Notes: generated by a model not told the origin, from the letters alone. Counted from the first letter of the stretch, positions 1 to 8,378 are shown. The stretch: DNA of 48,453 nt from an uncultured Bacteroidales bacterium (GCA_902792895.1 CADBBK010000019.1:1-48453); one strand, 5' to 3'. Program-made: numbers and translations.

Positions 1-108
1 TACAATTTCAAATCGTCGCACCCTTAAAAAGGACTGTAGTAGACTGAATTTCAATTATTTCAAAGAACGCTTTGTCCACTTTAACGGGACAGTAATGAAT
101 TAAGAAAT
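1..108. other. Left-edge non-coding stretch
   Basis: No convincing reading frame, promoter box or RNA gene is visible. It is the upstream region of the thioredoxin-like gene that starts at 109, or the tail of a feature lying outside the window. A weak inverted repeat (TGTCC ... GGGACA) lies near 76-94. Confidence 0.4.
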
Positions 109-1239
109 ATGAGAAAAGTGATTCTTTCCATGCTTGCGGGCATGATGGCGTTGGGCATGATGGCCCAGGGCGGCAAATTAACGGTCAGTGGCTCCTATAA
201 GGGGCTGGGTGACTCGGTGCGCATCTTTCTCGTTGGTGGCAGCGGTGAAATGCTGCTTCAGGAGACTCGTGCCATCGCTGGTGACAAGCTTGACATGACG
301 TTTGACCTGGATGATGCAGCGATGCTCTATGTGTTTGGCCTGAAAGATGGCCAGTTGAGTGCTGACAATGGGTTTGCCATTCCTGCTTTGCCTGGTGAGC
401 ATGCGGTCATCGAGGGCGCAGGTGACGATTACACCATGGGCGGCTCACAGTTCTATCGCGACTATGAGGAAGCCTCCAATCTGATCAAGGCCCCTCAAGA
501 AGCGGCTCGTGCCTTCGTGAATGAGTGCCAGAGCAAGTACTTGGCAGGTGTCCCCGAGGAGGAGATAGACCGCGAGTATGAGGAGAAATATCCCGCTGTG
601 GAACAGGCTGTTGCCGATGCTGTGCTGGGCTATGTCAAGGCTCATCCCGATGCTGACGCATCGGCGATGCTGCTCTCCGAGTTGGGCAGTGATGCCGAGC
701 ACATCAAGGAGGGTGCAGCCTTGCTGACCGAGCGTGCCCGTGGCAGCCTTGCCGCCAACATGTACAAGGGCGTTCTTGCTTCCATCGAGAAGGAAAAAGC
801 CAATCAGGCACTCCAGGAGGGACTAGAGGGTAATCTGGCCCCCGACTTCACACTCAACGACATCAACGGCAAGCCGCTGGCGCTGAGTTCGCTGCGTGGC
901 AAGTGGCTGATTCTGGACTTCTGGGGCTCATGGTGCAGTTGGTGCATCAAGGGCATGCCCAAGATGAAGGAATACTACGCCAAGTATGCCGGCAAACTCG
1001 AAATCCTGGGCGTGGACTGCAACGACACGGTCGAGAAGTGGAAAAACGCTGTTGTCAAGCACGAGATACCCTGGCTGCATGTCTATTGGGACAAGGAGAA
1101 GGGCGACAATCCCGTTGAGCTATACGCCGTGCGCGGATTTCCCACTAAGGTCGTCATTGACCCCGAAGGCAAGGTGGCCAAGATCATCGTGGGCGAGGAT
1201 CCTGCCTTCTACGACTACCTAGACGAAGTAATAAAATAA
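109..1239 (+). CDS. TlpA-like thioredoxin-fold protein with N-terminal DUF4369-like domain
   Basis: This is a periplasmic thiol-disulfide oxidoreductase of the TlpA/ResA type, 376 residues long. Residues 1-20 are a signal peptide (MRKVILSMLAGMMALGMMAQ). Residues 22-110 look like the beta-rich DUF4369 domain that often precedes thioredoxin in Bacteroidetes, 115-235 are helical, and 240-376 form the thioredoxin fold with the redox motif WCSWC (Cys276 and Cys279) and a cis-Pro region near RGFPTKV. Such proteins reduce or isomerise disulfides in exported proteins. It lies 19 bp upstream of thioredoxin reductase on the same strand, so the two are probably co-transcribed. The redox assignment is firm from the CxxC and fold; the substrate is unknown. 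Confidence 0.88.
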   Translation: MRKVILSMLAGMMALGMMAQGGKLTVSGSYKGLGDSVRIFLVGGSGEMLLQETRAIAGDKLDMTFDLDDAAMLYVFGLKDGQLSADNGFAIPALPGEHAVIEGAGDDYTMGGSQFYRDYEEASNLIKAPQEAARAFVNECQSKYLAGVPEEEIDREYEEKYPAVEQAVADAVLGYVKAHPDADASAMLLSELGSDAEHIKEGAALLTERARGSLAANMYKGVLASIEKEKANQALQEGLEGNLAPDFTLNDINGKPLALSSLRGKWLILDFWGSWCSWCIKGMPKMKEYYAKYAGKLEILGVDCNDTVEKWKNAVVKHEIPWLHVYWDKEKGDNPVELYAVRGFPTKVVIDPEGKVAKIIVGEDPAFYDYLDEVIK

Positions 1240-1258
1240 CCCCTAACTCCTAACTATT

Positions 1259-2188
1259 ATGGAACATACCAAGTGTTTGATTATCGGCTCCGGCCCTGCA
1301 GGTTACACTGCTGCGATATATCTGGTGCGTTCAGCAATCGACTGCCTGCTCATCGAGGGCCTGCAGGTGGGTGGCCAGTTGACGCAGACGACCACGATTG
1401 AGAATTTCCCGGGTTTCCCCGACGGCATCGACGGCACCCAGTTGATGGACAACATGCGCCAGCAGGCGCTGAACCTGGGCGCTAAGATGCAGCAGGGCAT
1501 GGTGACGGCTGTGGACATGGCACAGCGCCCCTTTGTCGTCACCCTTGACAACGGCGAGACCTTGACTGCCGACACGGTGATTGTTGCTACCGGTGCCACC
1601 GCCAAGTACCTGGGCCTGCCCGACGAGACGAAATATGCCGGCCAGGGTGTGTCGGCGTGTGCCACCTGCGACGGCTTCTTCTACCGCAAGCGCGTCGTGG
1701 CTGTTGTGGGCGGCGGCGACACCGCCTGTGAGGAGGCCGACTACCTGAGCCACCTGGCCCGCAAGGTCTATCTCATCGTGCGCAAGGACTACCTGCGTGC
1801 CAGCGAGGCCATGCAGCGCCGCGTCATGGAGAACGAGAAGATTGAAATCCTGTTCAACACCAACACCGTGGGCCTCTTCGGCGAGGGCGGTGTGGAAGGC
1901 GCCCATCTGGTGCGCTTCAAGGGCACTGACAAGGAGGAATTGTTCGACATTGCTATCGACGGCTTCTTCCTCGCCATCGGCCACCGTCCCAACACCGAGT
2001 TCCTGGGCGGCCAGGTTGAACTCGACGAGCAGGGCTACATCAAGCTCACAGGCCACAACACCGCGACCAATGTCGAGGGTGTGTTTGCCGCCGGTGACGT
2101 TGCCGACCCGCACTACCGCCAGGCCATTGCCGCTGCCGCTGCCGGCTGCCGCGCAGCCATCGACGTGAAGCAGTACCTGAGCCGTTAA
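1259..2188 (+). CDS. trxB: Thioredoxin-disulfide reductase
   Basis: Cytoplasmic flavoenzyme that uses NADPH to reduce thioredoxin; 309 residues, normal length for the low-molecular-weight bacterial type. Visible motifs are the FAD-binding GSGPAG (residues 10-15), the active-site CATC (Cys134 and Cys137), the NADPH-binding GGGDTACEEA (151-160) and the C-terminal FAD motif GVFAAGDVAD. It follows the TlpA-like gene after 19 bp of CCTAACTCCTAACT-type spacer and is closed by a strong terminator at 2217-2250. The pairing suggests that one transcript makes both a cytoplasmic and an envelope redox component, although electron transfer between them is only inferred. Confidence 0.97.
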   Translation: MEHTKCLIIGSGPAGYTAAIYLVRSAIDCLLIEGLQVGGQLTQTTTIENFPGFPDGIDGTQLMDNMRQQALNLGAKMQQGMVTAVDMAQRPFVVTLDNGETLTADTVIVATGATAKYLGLPDETKYAGQGVSACATCDGFFYRKRVVAVVGGGDTACEEADYLSHLARKVYLIVRKDYLRASEAMQRRVMENEKIEILFNTNTVGLFGEGGVEGAHLVRFKGTDKEELFDIAIDGFFLAIGHRPNTEFLGGQVELDEQGYIKLTGHNTATNVEGVFAAGDVADPHYRQAIAAAAAGCRAAIDVKQYLSR

Positions 2189-2216
2189 AACGGCTGTTAT
2201 CGCATTGCACATCAAG

Positions 2217-2250
2217 AGGCATGATGCTGATAGAGCATCATGCCTTTTTT
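2217..2250 (+). terminator. Rho-independent terminator of trxB
   Basis: A perfect 12-bp stem (AGGCATGATGCT at 2217-2228 with AGCATCATGCCT at 2234-2245) closes a 5-nt loop and is followed by a T run. A closely related copy ends the next gene at 3292-3325. Confidence 0.93.
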
Positions 2251-2259
2251 GTGGATTGC

Positions 2260-2290
2260 TTGTGATTGTTGAGTGTTTTTTGTATTTTTG
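2260..2290 (+). promoter_or_regulatory. Bacteroidetes promoter for the first dockerin paralogue
   Basis: TTG at 2260-2262, a 20-bp spacer and TATTTTTG at 2283-2290 match the Bacteroidetes sigma consensus (-33 TTG, -7 TAnnTTTG). Transcription would start about 40 bp before the ATG at 2336. Confidence 0.82.
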
Positions 2291-2335
2291 CAACAGCTTT
2301 GATGGAATTTATTAACCTCTTTAATACAAAAAACG

Positions 2336-3271
2336 ATGATGAGAAAAGTGACCTTTTTTATTGCTGCAGTTTTGGCGATGGGATTCATTGCCAAGGCGCA
2401 AGATGTATTGGTAGTGAAGGATGGATTTATCGAGGTGTGGGACCATATCAATTATCAGTTCTACTATGACTCTTATTTCGAAATGCCTCCAACCAATTTC
2501 TATGTGGCCCACACAGGGGCTCAGTTGCTTTACACGCCTGACTTGCTCTCGGACATGAATGGCAAGCACAACGTGGAGATTACAGAGATAGGTTTCAGGT
2601 TGCATAATAAGGCCTTTGATGCCATCAACCGAGTCGTGATGATTTATCTTCAGGAAGTCGATGCTACAGAATTTGCGGAAAATGAAGCCGGAGTCAAGCA
2701 GTTCTTCGACTTTGACCATGTTGCAATGGCCGACCTGTATCATGTCGATTTGTCGGATTGCTACAGCCAGGATTTAGATATGAATTTCACCGTGTCGATG
2801 AATGGCCCATTTTACTTCACTCCCGGCAAAAGCCTTCTTGTGACGATTGTGTTTGACGCCCTGGATGACGGCAACACGGTGCCCAATAGTTATGATGTCA
2901 CGTTCTATAAATCATGCATGGGCAGCGGCAAGGCAATGACTTATACCGACAACTGGACGAGTTTTGTGGACTATGCCAAGAGCAGTGACTTCCCCAATGC
3001 TACCGCTATGCATGGCTGCGGCACAGATTTGGACCTGCCCTGGACGCGCATTTGGTACTGCTACACCGAGGGCGGTACATCTAACGTGAGCGGTGATGTT
3101 GACGGGGACGACGTGGTTTCCATCTCTGACGTCGCTGTGCTCGTCGATTTCCTGTTGAACGGCAATGCTGACGGCGTCATCCTTGACAATGCCGACTGCG
3201 ATCATGACGGTGAAATCGGTATCGCTGACGTGTCGGTGCTTATCGATAGCCTGCTGAACGGTTCCAATTAA
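2336..3271 (+). CDS. Secreted protein with C-terminal dockerin (tandem paralogue 1)
   Basis: Function unknown. The 311-residue product begins with a signal peptide (about residues 1-21, ending AKAQ). Residues 25-245 form a domain shared with the next gene: both have the blocks SYFEMPPTNFY-like, an acidic IYLQEVD-like strand, FTPGKSLLVTIVFDA-like, and KAMTYTDNWTSFVDYA. The C-terminus (about 254-311) is a type I dockerin doublet, with Ca-binding loops beginning GDVDGDDVVSISD and ADCDHDGEIGIAD. The ATG at 2336 is followed at once by a second ATG at 2339; either may be used. It is a monocistronic cassette between two terminators, and is probably exported and held at or beyond the cell surface. 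A beta-sandwich adhesin or carbohydrate-binding role is possible but not shown. Confidence 0.82.
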   Translation: MMRKVTFFIAAVLAMGFIAKAQDVLVVKDGFIEVWDHINYQFYYDSYFEMPPTNFYVAHTGAQLLYTPDLLSDMNGKHNVEITEIGFRLHNKAFDAINRVVMIYLQEVDATEFAENEAGVKQFFDFDHVAMADLYHVDLSDCYSQDLDMNFTVSMNGPFYFTPGKSLLVTIVFDALDDGNTVPNSYDVTFYKSCMGSGKAMTYTDNWTSFVDYAKSSDFPNATAMHGCGTDLDLPWTRIWYCYTEGGTSNVSGDVDGDDVVSISDVAVLVDFLLNGNADGVILDNADCDHDGEIGIADVSVLIDSLLNGSN

Positions 3272-3291
3272 ATCCCGACGGTAAACTAAGG

Positions 3292-3325
3292 AGGCATGAT
3301 GCTCTATCGGCGTCATGCCTTTTTT
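3292..3325 (+). terminator. Terminator after dockerin paralogue 1
   Basis: AGGCATGATGCT at 3292-3303 pairs with GGCGTCATGCCT at 3309-3320 (two G-T wobbles), followed by a T run. It is the sister copy of the terminator at 2217-2250. Confidence 0.9.
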
Positions 3326-3334
3326 GTGGATTGC

Positions 3335-3365
3335 TTGTGATTGTTGAGCGTTTTTTGTATTTTTG
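3335..3365 (+). promoter_or_regulatory. Bacteroidetes promoter for the second dockerin paralogue
   Basis: TTG at 3335-3337, a 20-bp spacer and TATTTTTG at 3358-3365. It lies inside a 76-bp block (3313-3388) that matches 2238-2313 with only three differences. Confidence 0.82.
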
Positions 3366-3410
3366 CAACAGATTTAATGGAATTTATTGAATTTTTAAAA
3401 AGGAAAAACA

Positions 3411-4337
3411 ATGATGAAGAAACTGACTCTTTTACTTGCGGCAGTCGCCGCAATCAGCCTTGGTGCATTGGCACAGGGGCAGAACACGGGTGTTATCGAG
3501 GTGGGCGATTTTGACAACGCCACCGAGGTCTATGATGGCTCCTATTTTGACATGGCTCCCACCAATTTCTATCTGGCTCACACCGGTGTACAGATGATTT
3601 TCACGCCCGAGGTGCTGGCCGATCTGGAGGGCAAGACCGACGTGAAGATTACGGGTTTGAACTTCAAGTTCAACAACGCCGGAGCATGGGAAGAAATCAC
3701 CCGCAACGTGAAGATATATATCCAGGAGATTGACGAAACCGAGTTTGCGGTCATCAAGGGCATCAAGCAGTTCTTCAATTTCGACGGCCTGGCGCTCGAG
3801 GAGCAGGTGTACATCGAGATGCTGTCCTGCTTTGGCGATGATGCCGAGATGCCGTTCTCGCTGAAGGATTCCCCCGTAGCCTTCACGCCTGGCAAGAGCC
3901 TGCTGCTGACGATGGTCTTTGACGCCGAGGACGATGACAACTGCACCATCGGCAGCGCCTATGCGCCGTTCTATACCTCGGGCAAGGGCCGCGGCAAGGC
4001 TATGCTCTATACCGACAACTGGACCAGCTTTGTGGACTATGCCCTGGGCGAGGACTTCCCCGACGCTACCGCTATGCTGGGTTGCGGCACCAATGTGGAA
4101 CTGCCCGTTACCCGCATCGAGTACACCTACAGCGACGGCAGCTCGGCCGGAATGCGGGGCGACGTGAACATGGATGGTGAAGTGAGCATCGCCGATGCCA
4201 CCACGCTCATCGACTACCTGCTGAGTGGCGAGGCTGAACCGTTTGACGCCGTAGCAGCCGACTGTGACCTGAGCGAAGACATCTCTATTGCCGATGTTTC
4301 GAAGCTGATTGACTACCTGCTGAGCAATGAGTGGTAA
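3411..4337 (+). CDS. Secreted protein with C-terminal dockerin (tandem paralogue 2)
   Basis: Function unknown; a 308-residue paralogue of the product at 2336-3271, colinear with it over the whole length. The signal peptide ends near LGALAQG (residue 22). The shared domain spans about 28-245 and contains SYFDMAPTNFYLAHTGVQ, FTPGKSLLLTMVFDAEDD and LYTDNWTSFVDYALGEDFPD. The C-terminal dockerin (about 248-308) has loops GDVNMDGEVSIAD and ADCDLSEDISIAD; in the second loop SED replaces the usual DGD, so calcium binding there may be weakened. It has its own promoter and ends at a convergent terminator facing the capA-like gene. Coding sequences have diverged much more than the surrounding regulatory DNA. 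Confidence 0.82.
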   Translation: MMKKLTLLLAAVAAISLGALAQGQNTGVIEVGDFDNATEVYDGSYFDMAPTNFYLAHTGVQMIFTPEVLADLEGKTDVKITGLNFKFNNAGAWEEITRNVKIYIQEIDETEFAVIKGIKQFFNFDGLALEEQVYIEMLSCFGDDAEMPFSLKDSPVAFTPGKSLLLTMVFDAEDDDNCTIGSAYAPFYTSGKGRGKAMLYTDNWTSFVDYALGEDFPDATAMLGCGTNVELPVTRIEYTYSDGSSAGMRGDVNMDGEVSIADATTLIDYLLSGEAEPFDAVAADCDLSEDISIADVSKLIDYLLSNEW

Positions 4338-4357
4338 TCGGTGACGGCATCCCGAAA

Positions 4358-4400
4358 AACGAAAAAGGGCGGTTACCAATGGGTAGCTGCCTTTTTCGTT
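4358..4400. terminator. Bidirectional terminator between convergent genes
   Basis: AACGAAAAAGG at 4358-4368 pairs with CCTTTTTCGTT at 4390-4400, and the stem continues inward with GCGGTTACC-like pairing after one bulged G. A-runs and T-runs on the two arms allow it to work in both directions for the genes ending at 4337 (+) and 4418 (-). Confidence 0.88.
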
Positions 4401-4417
4401 GATGGGGGAATGAACGG

Positions 4418-5479
4418 TTACTGCTCGTTGGGGACATCGACGTTGTGCGACATCACCAGGTCGTGGGTGCGCTGCATGAAGCGGTTGAACTCGCCCTGGC
4501 TGTCGGCACGCAGCAGGTCGGGACGGCCCTCGGGGATGAGGACGTAGTTTTGCCCGTGGCTGACGGGTTTCTGGACGAAGAACAGTTTATAGCGCGGCTC
4601 GACGATGACGGCACGCCCGTTGTCCATCCTGAGCGATACCTTGACCATGGCGCCGCCGCGGCAGTCGATGTCGCTCTGGTTGCTGATGAAGTTGCCCATG
4701 CTATAGACCAGCAGCACGTTCTTGTCGTGCTCCTGGCTGTAGCGCACCTCCATCGGCTCCACCACATGGGGGTGACCGCCGATGATGAGGTCCACACCCT
4801 GGGCGACGAGCCAGTCGGCGAGGGTGCGCTGCGAGGCTACGGGCTTGAGTTGGTACTCGATGCCCCAGTGCAGGTTCACGCAGATGGCGTGTGCACCGCG
4901 TTCACGGGCCAGCGCGATGTCATCGGCGATGAGTTGCTGGTCGATGAAATCGACGATGACGTTACCCTGGATGGGGATGCCGTTGGTGCCGTAGGTGTAG
5001 TCCAGGAAGGCAATTTTCATGCCCTTGACATTGACGATATAGGGAATGTGCTGGTCGCGCTCCTGCTGGTCGCGGTAGGTGCCGATGTGCGGGATGGCCA
5101 GTGAGTCGAGCATGTGGCAAGTGCGCACCAGGCCCTTGTCGCGGCGGTCCAGACAGTGGTTGTTGGCCGTGAGGAACAGGTCAAAGCCCACGTCCTTGAG
5201 TTGCTGGGCATAACTGTCGGGCGCACTGAAGCACGGATATCCCGTGTAGGGCCTGCCTCCCAGCGGGCACTCCAGGTTGACCACAGCCAGGTCGGCCCAC
5301 TTGATGTCGTCCTCGAGGTACTGGAAACACGGGCTGTAGTCGTAGGTGCCGTCGGCTTGCTGGGCGGCGGTGATCTGCGGCGCGTGCTGCATGGCATCGC
5401 CCACAAACGTCAGGTTCACCGTGTTGTTGCTCTGAAGCAGCGACACGACCGACAGCAGTAATATGGAGAGCAGTTTCAT
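4418..5479 (-). CDS. CapA-family metallophosphoesterase-like protein
   Basis: 353-residue member of the CapA/PgsA family (poly-gamma-glutamate synthesis / bacterial capsule accessory), with a calcineurin-like phosphoesterase fold. Residues 1-17 form a short hydrophobic signal segment. Metal-ligand motifs are TFVGDAM, VVNLECPL, TANNHCLD, VNLHWGIEY and IIGGHPHVVEPME, and near the end YSMGNFISNQ. Many Bacteroidetes carry a stand-alone CapA without PgsBC capsule genes, as here, so a capsule role should not be assumed. It is the last gene of a minus-strand series panC-panD-ffh-capA and is separated from ffh by a gap containing a long inverted repeat. Confidence 0.87.
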   Translation of the reverse strand: MKLLSILLLSVVSLLQSNNTVNLTFVGDAMQHAPQITAAQQADGTYDYSPCFQYLEDDIKWADLAVVNLECPLGGRPYTGYPCFSAPDSYAQQLKDVGFDLFLTANNHCLDRRDKGLVRTCHMLDSLAIPHIGTYRDQQERDQHIPYIVNVKGMKIAFLDYTYGTNGIPIQGNVIVDFIDQQLIADDIALARERGAHAICVNLHWGIEYQLKPVASQRTLADWLVAQGVDLIIGGHPHVVEPMEVRYSQEHDKNVLLVYSMGNFISNQSDIDCRGGAMVKVSLRMDNGRAVIVEPRYKLFFVQKPVSHGQNYVLIPEGRPDLLRADSQGEFNRFMQRTHDLVMSHNVDVPNEQ

Positions 5480-5481
5480 TG

Positions 5482-5559
5482 TAGGCTTTAGGTTGTAGGC
5501 TTTAGGTTTTAGGTTTTTGGCTTTTGGACAAACTGCTAAAGCCTAAGACCTAAAGCCTA
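5482..5559. repeat. 24-nt inverted repeat in the ffh-capA gap
   Basis: The arm at 5482-5505 (TAGGCTTTAGGTTGTAGGCTTT...) and the arm at 5536-5559 (CTAAAGCCTAAGACCTAAAG...) are complementary over 24 nt with two mismatches, around a 30-nt loop. Each arm is itself built from TAGGCTT-type short repeats. An RNA copy would form a long hairpin between two genes read in the same direction. Confidence 0.8.
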
Positions 5560-5564
5560 ATGGA

Positions 5565-6914
5565 TTAACGTCCGCGCTTGGCAGCCTTGGCTTGGGCCTT
5601 GGCGCTGCGCATCATCTGCATGGGATTGGTTGATACCTGGTGCATGACCTTGCGCATCGACAGGAACTGCTTCATCAGGCGGTTCACTTCCTCGACACTG
5701 GTGCCACTACCGGCAGCAATGCGCTTGCGGCGGCTGGCGTCGATGATGTCGGGGTTGGCACGCTCCTTGGGAGTCATCGAGCCGATGATGGCCTCCACGC
5801 CCTTGAAAGCGTCGTCGGGGATATCAATGTCCTTGATGGCTTTGCCCACGCCGGGAATCATCGATGCCAGGCTCTTGAGGTTACCCATCTTCTTGATTTG
5901 CTTGATCTGCTTGATGAAGTCGTCGAAGTCAAACTTGTTCTGCTTGATTTTCTTCTCCAGTTTCTCGGCCTCGGCCTCGTCATACTGCTGCTGCATGCGG
6001 TCCACGAACGACACGATGTCGCCCATGCCCAGGATGCGGTCGGCCATACCCGAGGGACGGAAGGGGTCCAGGTCCTCCATTTTCTCACCGATACCGACAA
6101 ACTTGATGGGCTTGTCCACCACGGCACGGATCGACAGGGCGGCACCGCCACGGGTGTCACCGTCGAGCTTGGTGAGAACGACGCCGTCAAAGTCGAGGCG
6201 CTCGTTGAAGGCCTTGGCCGTGTTCACGGCGTCCTGACCGGTCATCGAGTCAACGACGAACAAAGTCTCGTTGGGGTGGATGGCATCCTTGATGGCCTTG
6301 ATCTCGGTCATCATCGCCTCGTCGACGGCCAGACGGCCGGCGGTATCGACAATCACCAGGTCATAGCCCTGGCTCTTGGCATGCTCGATGGCGTTGAGGG
6401 CGATGCGCACGGGGTCTTTGCTCTCGGGCTCGCTATAGACGGGCACGTCGATCTGTGCGGCGATGGTCTTCAACTGCTCGATGGCGGCGGGACGATAGAC
6501 GTCGCAGGCTACCAGCAGCGGTTTGCGCTTCTCCTTGCCGCTCTTCAGGCGGTTGGCGAGTTTGCCACTGAAGGTGGTCTTACCGGAACCCTGCAGACCG
6601 GACATCAGGATGACGGCCGGGTTGCCCTCGATGCTGAAGGTGGATTCCTCACCACCCATCAGTTCAGCCAGCTCGTCGTGCACGATTTTCACCATCAACT
6701 GGCTGGGGTTGACGGCATTGATCACGTTCTGGCCCATGGCTTTGGCCTTGACGTCATCAACGAACTTCTTGGCGACGGGATAGCTCACGTCGGCGTCAAC
6801 GAGGGCGCGGCGCACCTCCTTAAGGGTGGATGCTACATTGATTTCGGTAATGCGGCCTTGTCCTTTCAGGACCTTGAATGACCGTTCGAGTTTCTCTGAT
6901 AAATTTTCAAACAT
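5565..6914 (-). CDS. ffh: Signal recognition particle protein Ffh
   Basis: SRP54 homologue that binds 4.5S/SRP RNA and signal sequences of nascent membrane proteins and delivers ribosomes to FtsY. The 449-residue length is normal. The N domain covers about 1-95. The G domain has G1 GLQGSGKT (106-113), DTAGRL and TKLDGDTRGGAAL. The methionine-rich M domain begins near 300 and ends in a basic tail (AKAAKRGR). The start at 6914 gives the standard MFENLSEKLERSFK beginning. It lies between panD and the capA-like gene on the same strand. Confidence 0.98.
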   Translation of the reverse strand: MFENLSEKLERSFKVLKGQGRITEINVASTLKEVRRALVDADVSYPVAKKFVDDVKAKAMGQNVINAVNPSQLMVKIVHDELAELMGGEESTFSIEGNPAVILMSGLQGSGKTTFSGKLANRLKSGKEKRKPLLVACDVYRPAAIEQLKTIAAQIDVPVYSEPESKDPVRIALNAIEHAKSQGYDLVIVDTAGRLAVDEAMMTEIKAIKDAIHPNETLFVVDSMTGQDAVNTAKAFNERLDFDGVVLTKLDGDTRGGAALSIRAVVDKPIKFVGIGEKMEDLDPFRPSGMADRILGMGDIVSFVDRMQQQYDEAEAEKLEKKIKQNKFDFDDFIKQIKQIKKMGNLKSLASMIPGVGKAIKDIDIPDDAFKGVEAIIGSMTPKERANPDIIDASRRKRIAAGSGTSVEEVNRLMKQFLSMRKVMHQVSTNPMQMMRSAKAQAKAAKRGR

Positions 6915-7015
6915 TATTTTGGCGGTTTTTTTTACAGCTCAGATTGCCGGTGCGGGAAGCCTCACGCTAAGCCGCAAGGGCGCTAAGTATATATATTTTT
7001 ATCTCTATTGTTATG

Positions 7016-7375
7016 TTATTTCTTCTTGATAAGGCGGTTGGTTGCCGTGTCGGGGAAGACAATCTGCGGCTTGAACTCGCGGCCTTCCTCGGGGGTGACG
7101 ATGGCATAAGCCATGATGATGACGATGTCGCCCACTTCCACCTTGCGCGCGGCGGCGCCGTTCAGGCAGATGGTGCCGCTGCCACGCTCACCGGCGATGG
7201 TATAAGTGTCCAGACGCTCGCCGTTGTTCACGTCAACGATATACACGCGCTCGCCCTCGATGATGCCGGCGGCATCCATCAGGTCCTGGTCGATAGTGAT
7301 GCTGCCGATGTAGTTGAGGTTAGCATCGGTGACCGTCACGCGGTGGATCTTGGATTTCATGACCTGGATGTACAT
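7016..7375 (-). CDS. panD: Aspartate 1-decarboxylase (pyruvoyl enzyme)
   Basis: Makes beta-alanine from aspartate for pantothenate and coenzyme A synthesis. The 119-residue proenzyme starts [13 protein letters not shown] and has the self-cleavage site Gly24-Ser25 (NYIGSITID), at the same position as in E. coli PanD; cleavage turns Ser25 into the pyruvoyl cofactor. The [11 protein letters not shown] and LNGAAAR segments are typical of the family. It is 90 bp downstream of panC, so beta-alanine supply and condensation are encoded together. Confidence 0.97.
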   Translation of the reverse strand: MYIQVMKSKIHRVTVTDANLNYIGSITIDQDLMDAAGIIEGERVYIVDVNNGERLDTYTIAGERGSGTICLNGAAARKVEVGDIVIIMAYAIVTPEEGREFKPQIVFPDTATNRLIKKK

Positions 7376-7379
7376 ATCT

Positions 7380-7465
7380 CTTCTTAGTTGTAAGTTTTAA
7401 GTTGTAAGTTTTAAGTGCGATTACTATCGCCTAACGCCTAACGCCTAAAGCCTAACGCCTAACGC
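7380..7465 (-). repeat. Short tandem repeats in the panC-panD gap
   Basis: On the plus strand 7429-7475 is a run of CCTAACG and CCTAAAG heptamers, and 7386-7414 repeats TTGTAAGTTTTAAG. Read in the gene direction it is TTAGGCG-type repeats followed by CTTACAACTTAAAA-type repeats. The panC stop codon TAG lies within the first repeat (CTTTAGG). Confidence 0.82.
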
Positions 7466-8314
7466 CTAAAGCCTCTTATAGGTGATATTGTCAATCTCGC
7501 GCACGTCGCCGCAGTAGACGGTGATGCACCCCACGATGTAGTCGCTCTCGTTCCAGTCGGTTACGGGCTGCAGCGTGATGCCGTCGCAGATCGAGAAATA
7601 CTCGGTATCCATCTCGGGCCAGGCGTTGATGGTGGCAACTACCCAGTCGTGTGTCTGCTCCACGGTGTGGTCCTTGGCAAACTCCAGGCTGCGCTGGAGC
7701 GTGGCGTAGATTTGCGGGGCCACCTTGCGCACCTCGGGGGTGAGGCGCACGTTGCGGCTGCTCTTGGCCAGGCCGTCGTCCTCACGGATACACGGGCACT
7801 GCACGATGTTGATGTCAAAGCCCAGCTGCTTGATCATCGCGCGGATGACGGCAATCTGCTGGAAGTCTTTCTCGCCGAAGTAGGCACGGTCGGGCATCAC
7901 CCACGAGAAGAGTTTGCTCACGATCTGGCACACGCCGTTGAAGTGACCCGGGCGCATGGCGCCTTCCATCACCTGCTGCACGGGGCCGAGGTCAAACACG
8001 CGGGTGTCGGGCTCGGGATAAATCTCCTCGACGGTGGGCATGAATGCCACGTCCACACCACAGCCCTCGAGCAGGGCGGCGTCGCGCTCGGCGGTGCGGG
8101 GGTAGGTGCGCAGGTCCTCCTTGTTGTTAAACTGTGTCGGGTTGAGGAAGCAACTGACCACAACGGCGTCGTTTTCCTTGCGGGCGCGCTCCACGAGCGA
8201 TTTGTGCCCTTCGTGCAAAGCACCCATAGTGGGCACCAGACCTACCGACTTACCTGCCTGACGAAAGGCCTCTACGGCCTCGCGCAACTCATTGACCTTG
8301 TTGATGATAATCAT
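7466..8314 (-). CDS. panC: Pantothenate synthetase
   Basis: ATP-dependent ligase joining pantoate and beta-alanine. The 282-residue product has the nucleotidyltransferase HIGH-like motif [10 protein letters not shown] (28-37), FLNPTQFN, the FGEKDFQQ block and the [12 protein letters not shown] (KMSKS-like) loop. An upstream ATG at 8350 would add 12 residues ([12 protein letters not shown]), but it overlaps the -7 promoter box at 8348-8355, so translation must begin at 8314, which also gives the family-typical start [14 protein letters not shown]. First gene of the panC-panD-ffh-capA series. Confidence 0.96.
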   Translation of the reverse strand: MIIINKVNELREAVEAFRQAGKSVGLVPTMGALHEGHKSLVERARKENDAVVVSCFLNPTQFNNKEDLRTYPRTAERDAALLEGCGVDVAFMPTVEEIYPEPDTRVFDLGPVQQVMEGAMRPGHFNGVCQIVSKLFSWVMPDRAYFGEKDFQQIAVIRAMIKQLGFDINIVQCPCIREDDGLAKSSRNVRLTPEVRKVAPQIYATLQRSLEFAKDHTVEQTHDWVVATINAWPEMDTEYFSICDGITLQPVTDWNESDYIVGCITVYCGDVREIDNITYKRL

Positions 8315-8347
8315 TCTTGTTCTAATATAAGATGTGAATTCAAACTG

Positions 8348-8378
8348 CAAAATTAGTACTCTTCACCCACATTGGCAA
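8348..8378 (-). promoter_or_regulatory. Promoter of the panC series
   Basis: Read on the minus strand: TTG (complement of CAA at 8376-8378), a 20-bp spacer, then TAATTTTG (complement of 8348-8355). It fits the Bacteroidetes consensus exactly and sets the start of panC at 8314. Confidence 0.85.

Noticed and set aside
1331-2293. A 320-codon minus-strand frame opposite trxB
   Set aside because: Antisense shadow of a certain gene, without family features.
8315-8350. Longer N-terminus for PanC
   Set aside because: The ATG at 8350 overlaps the -7 box, and the added residues do not match the family start.
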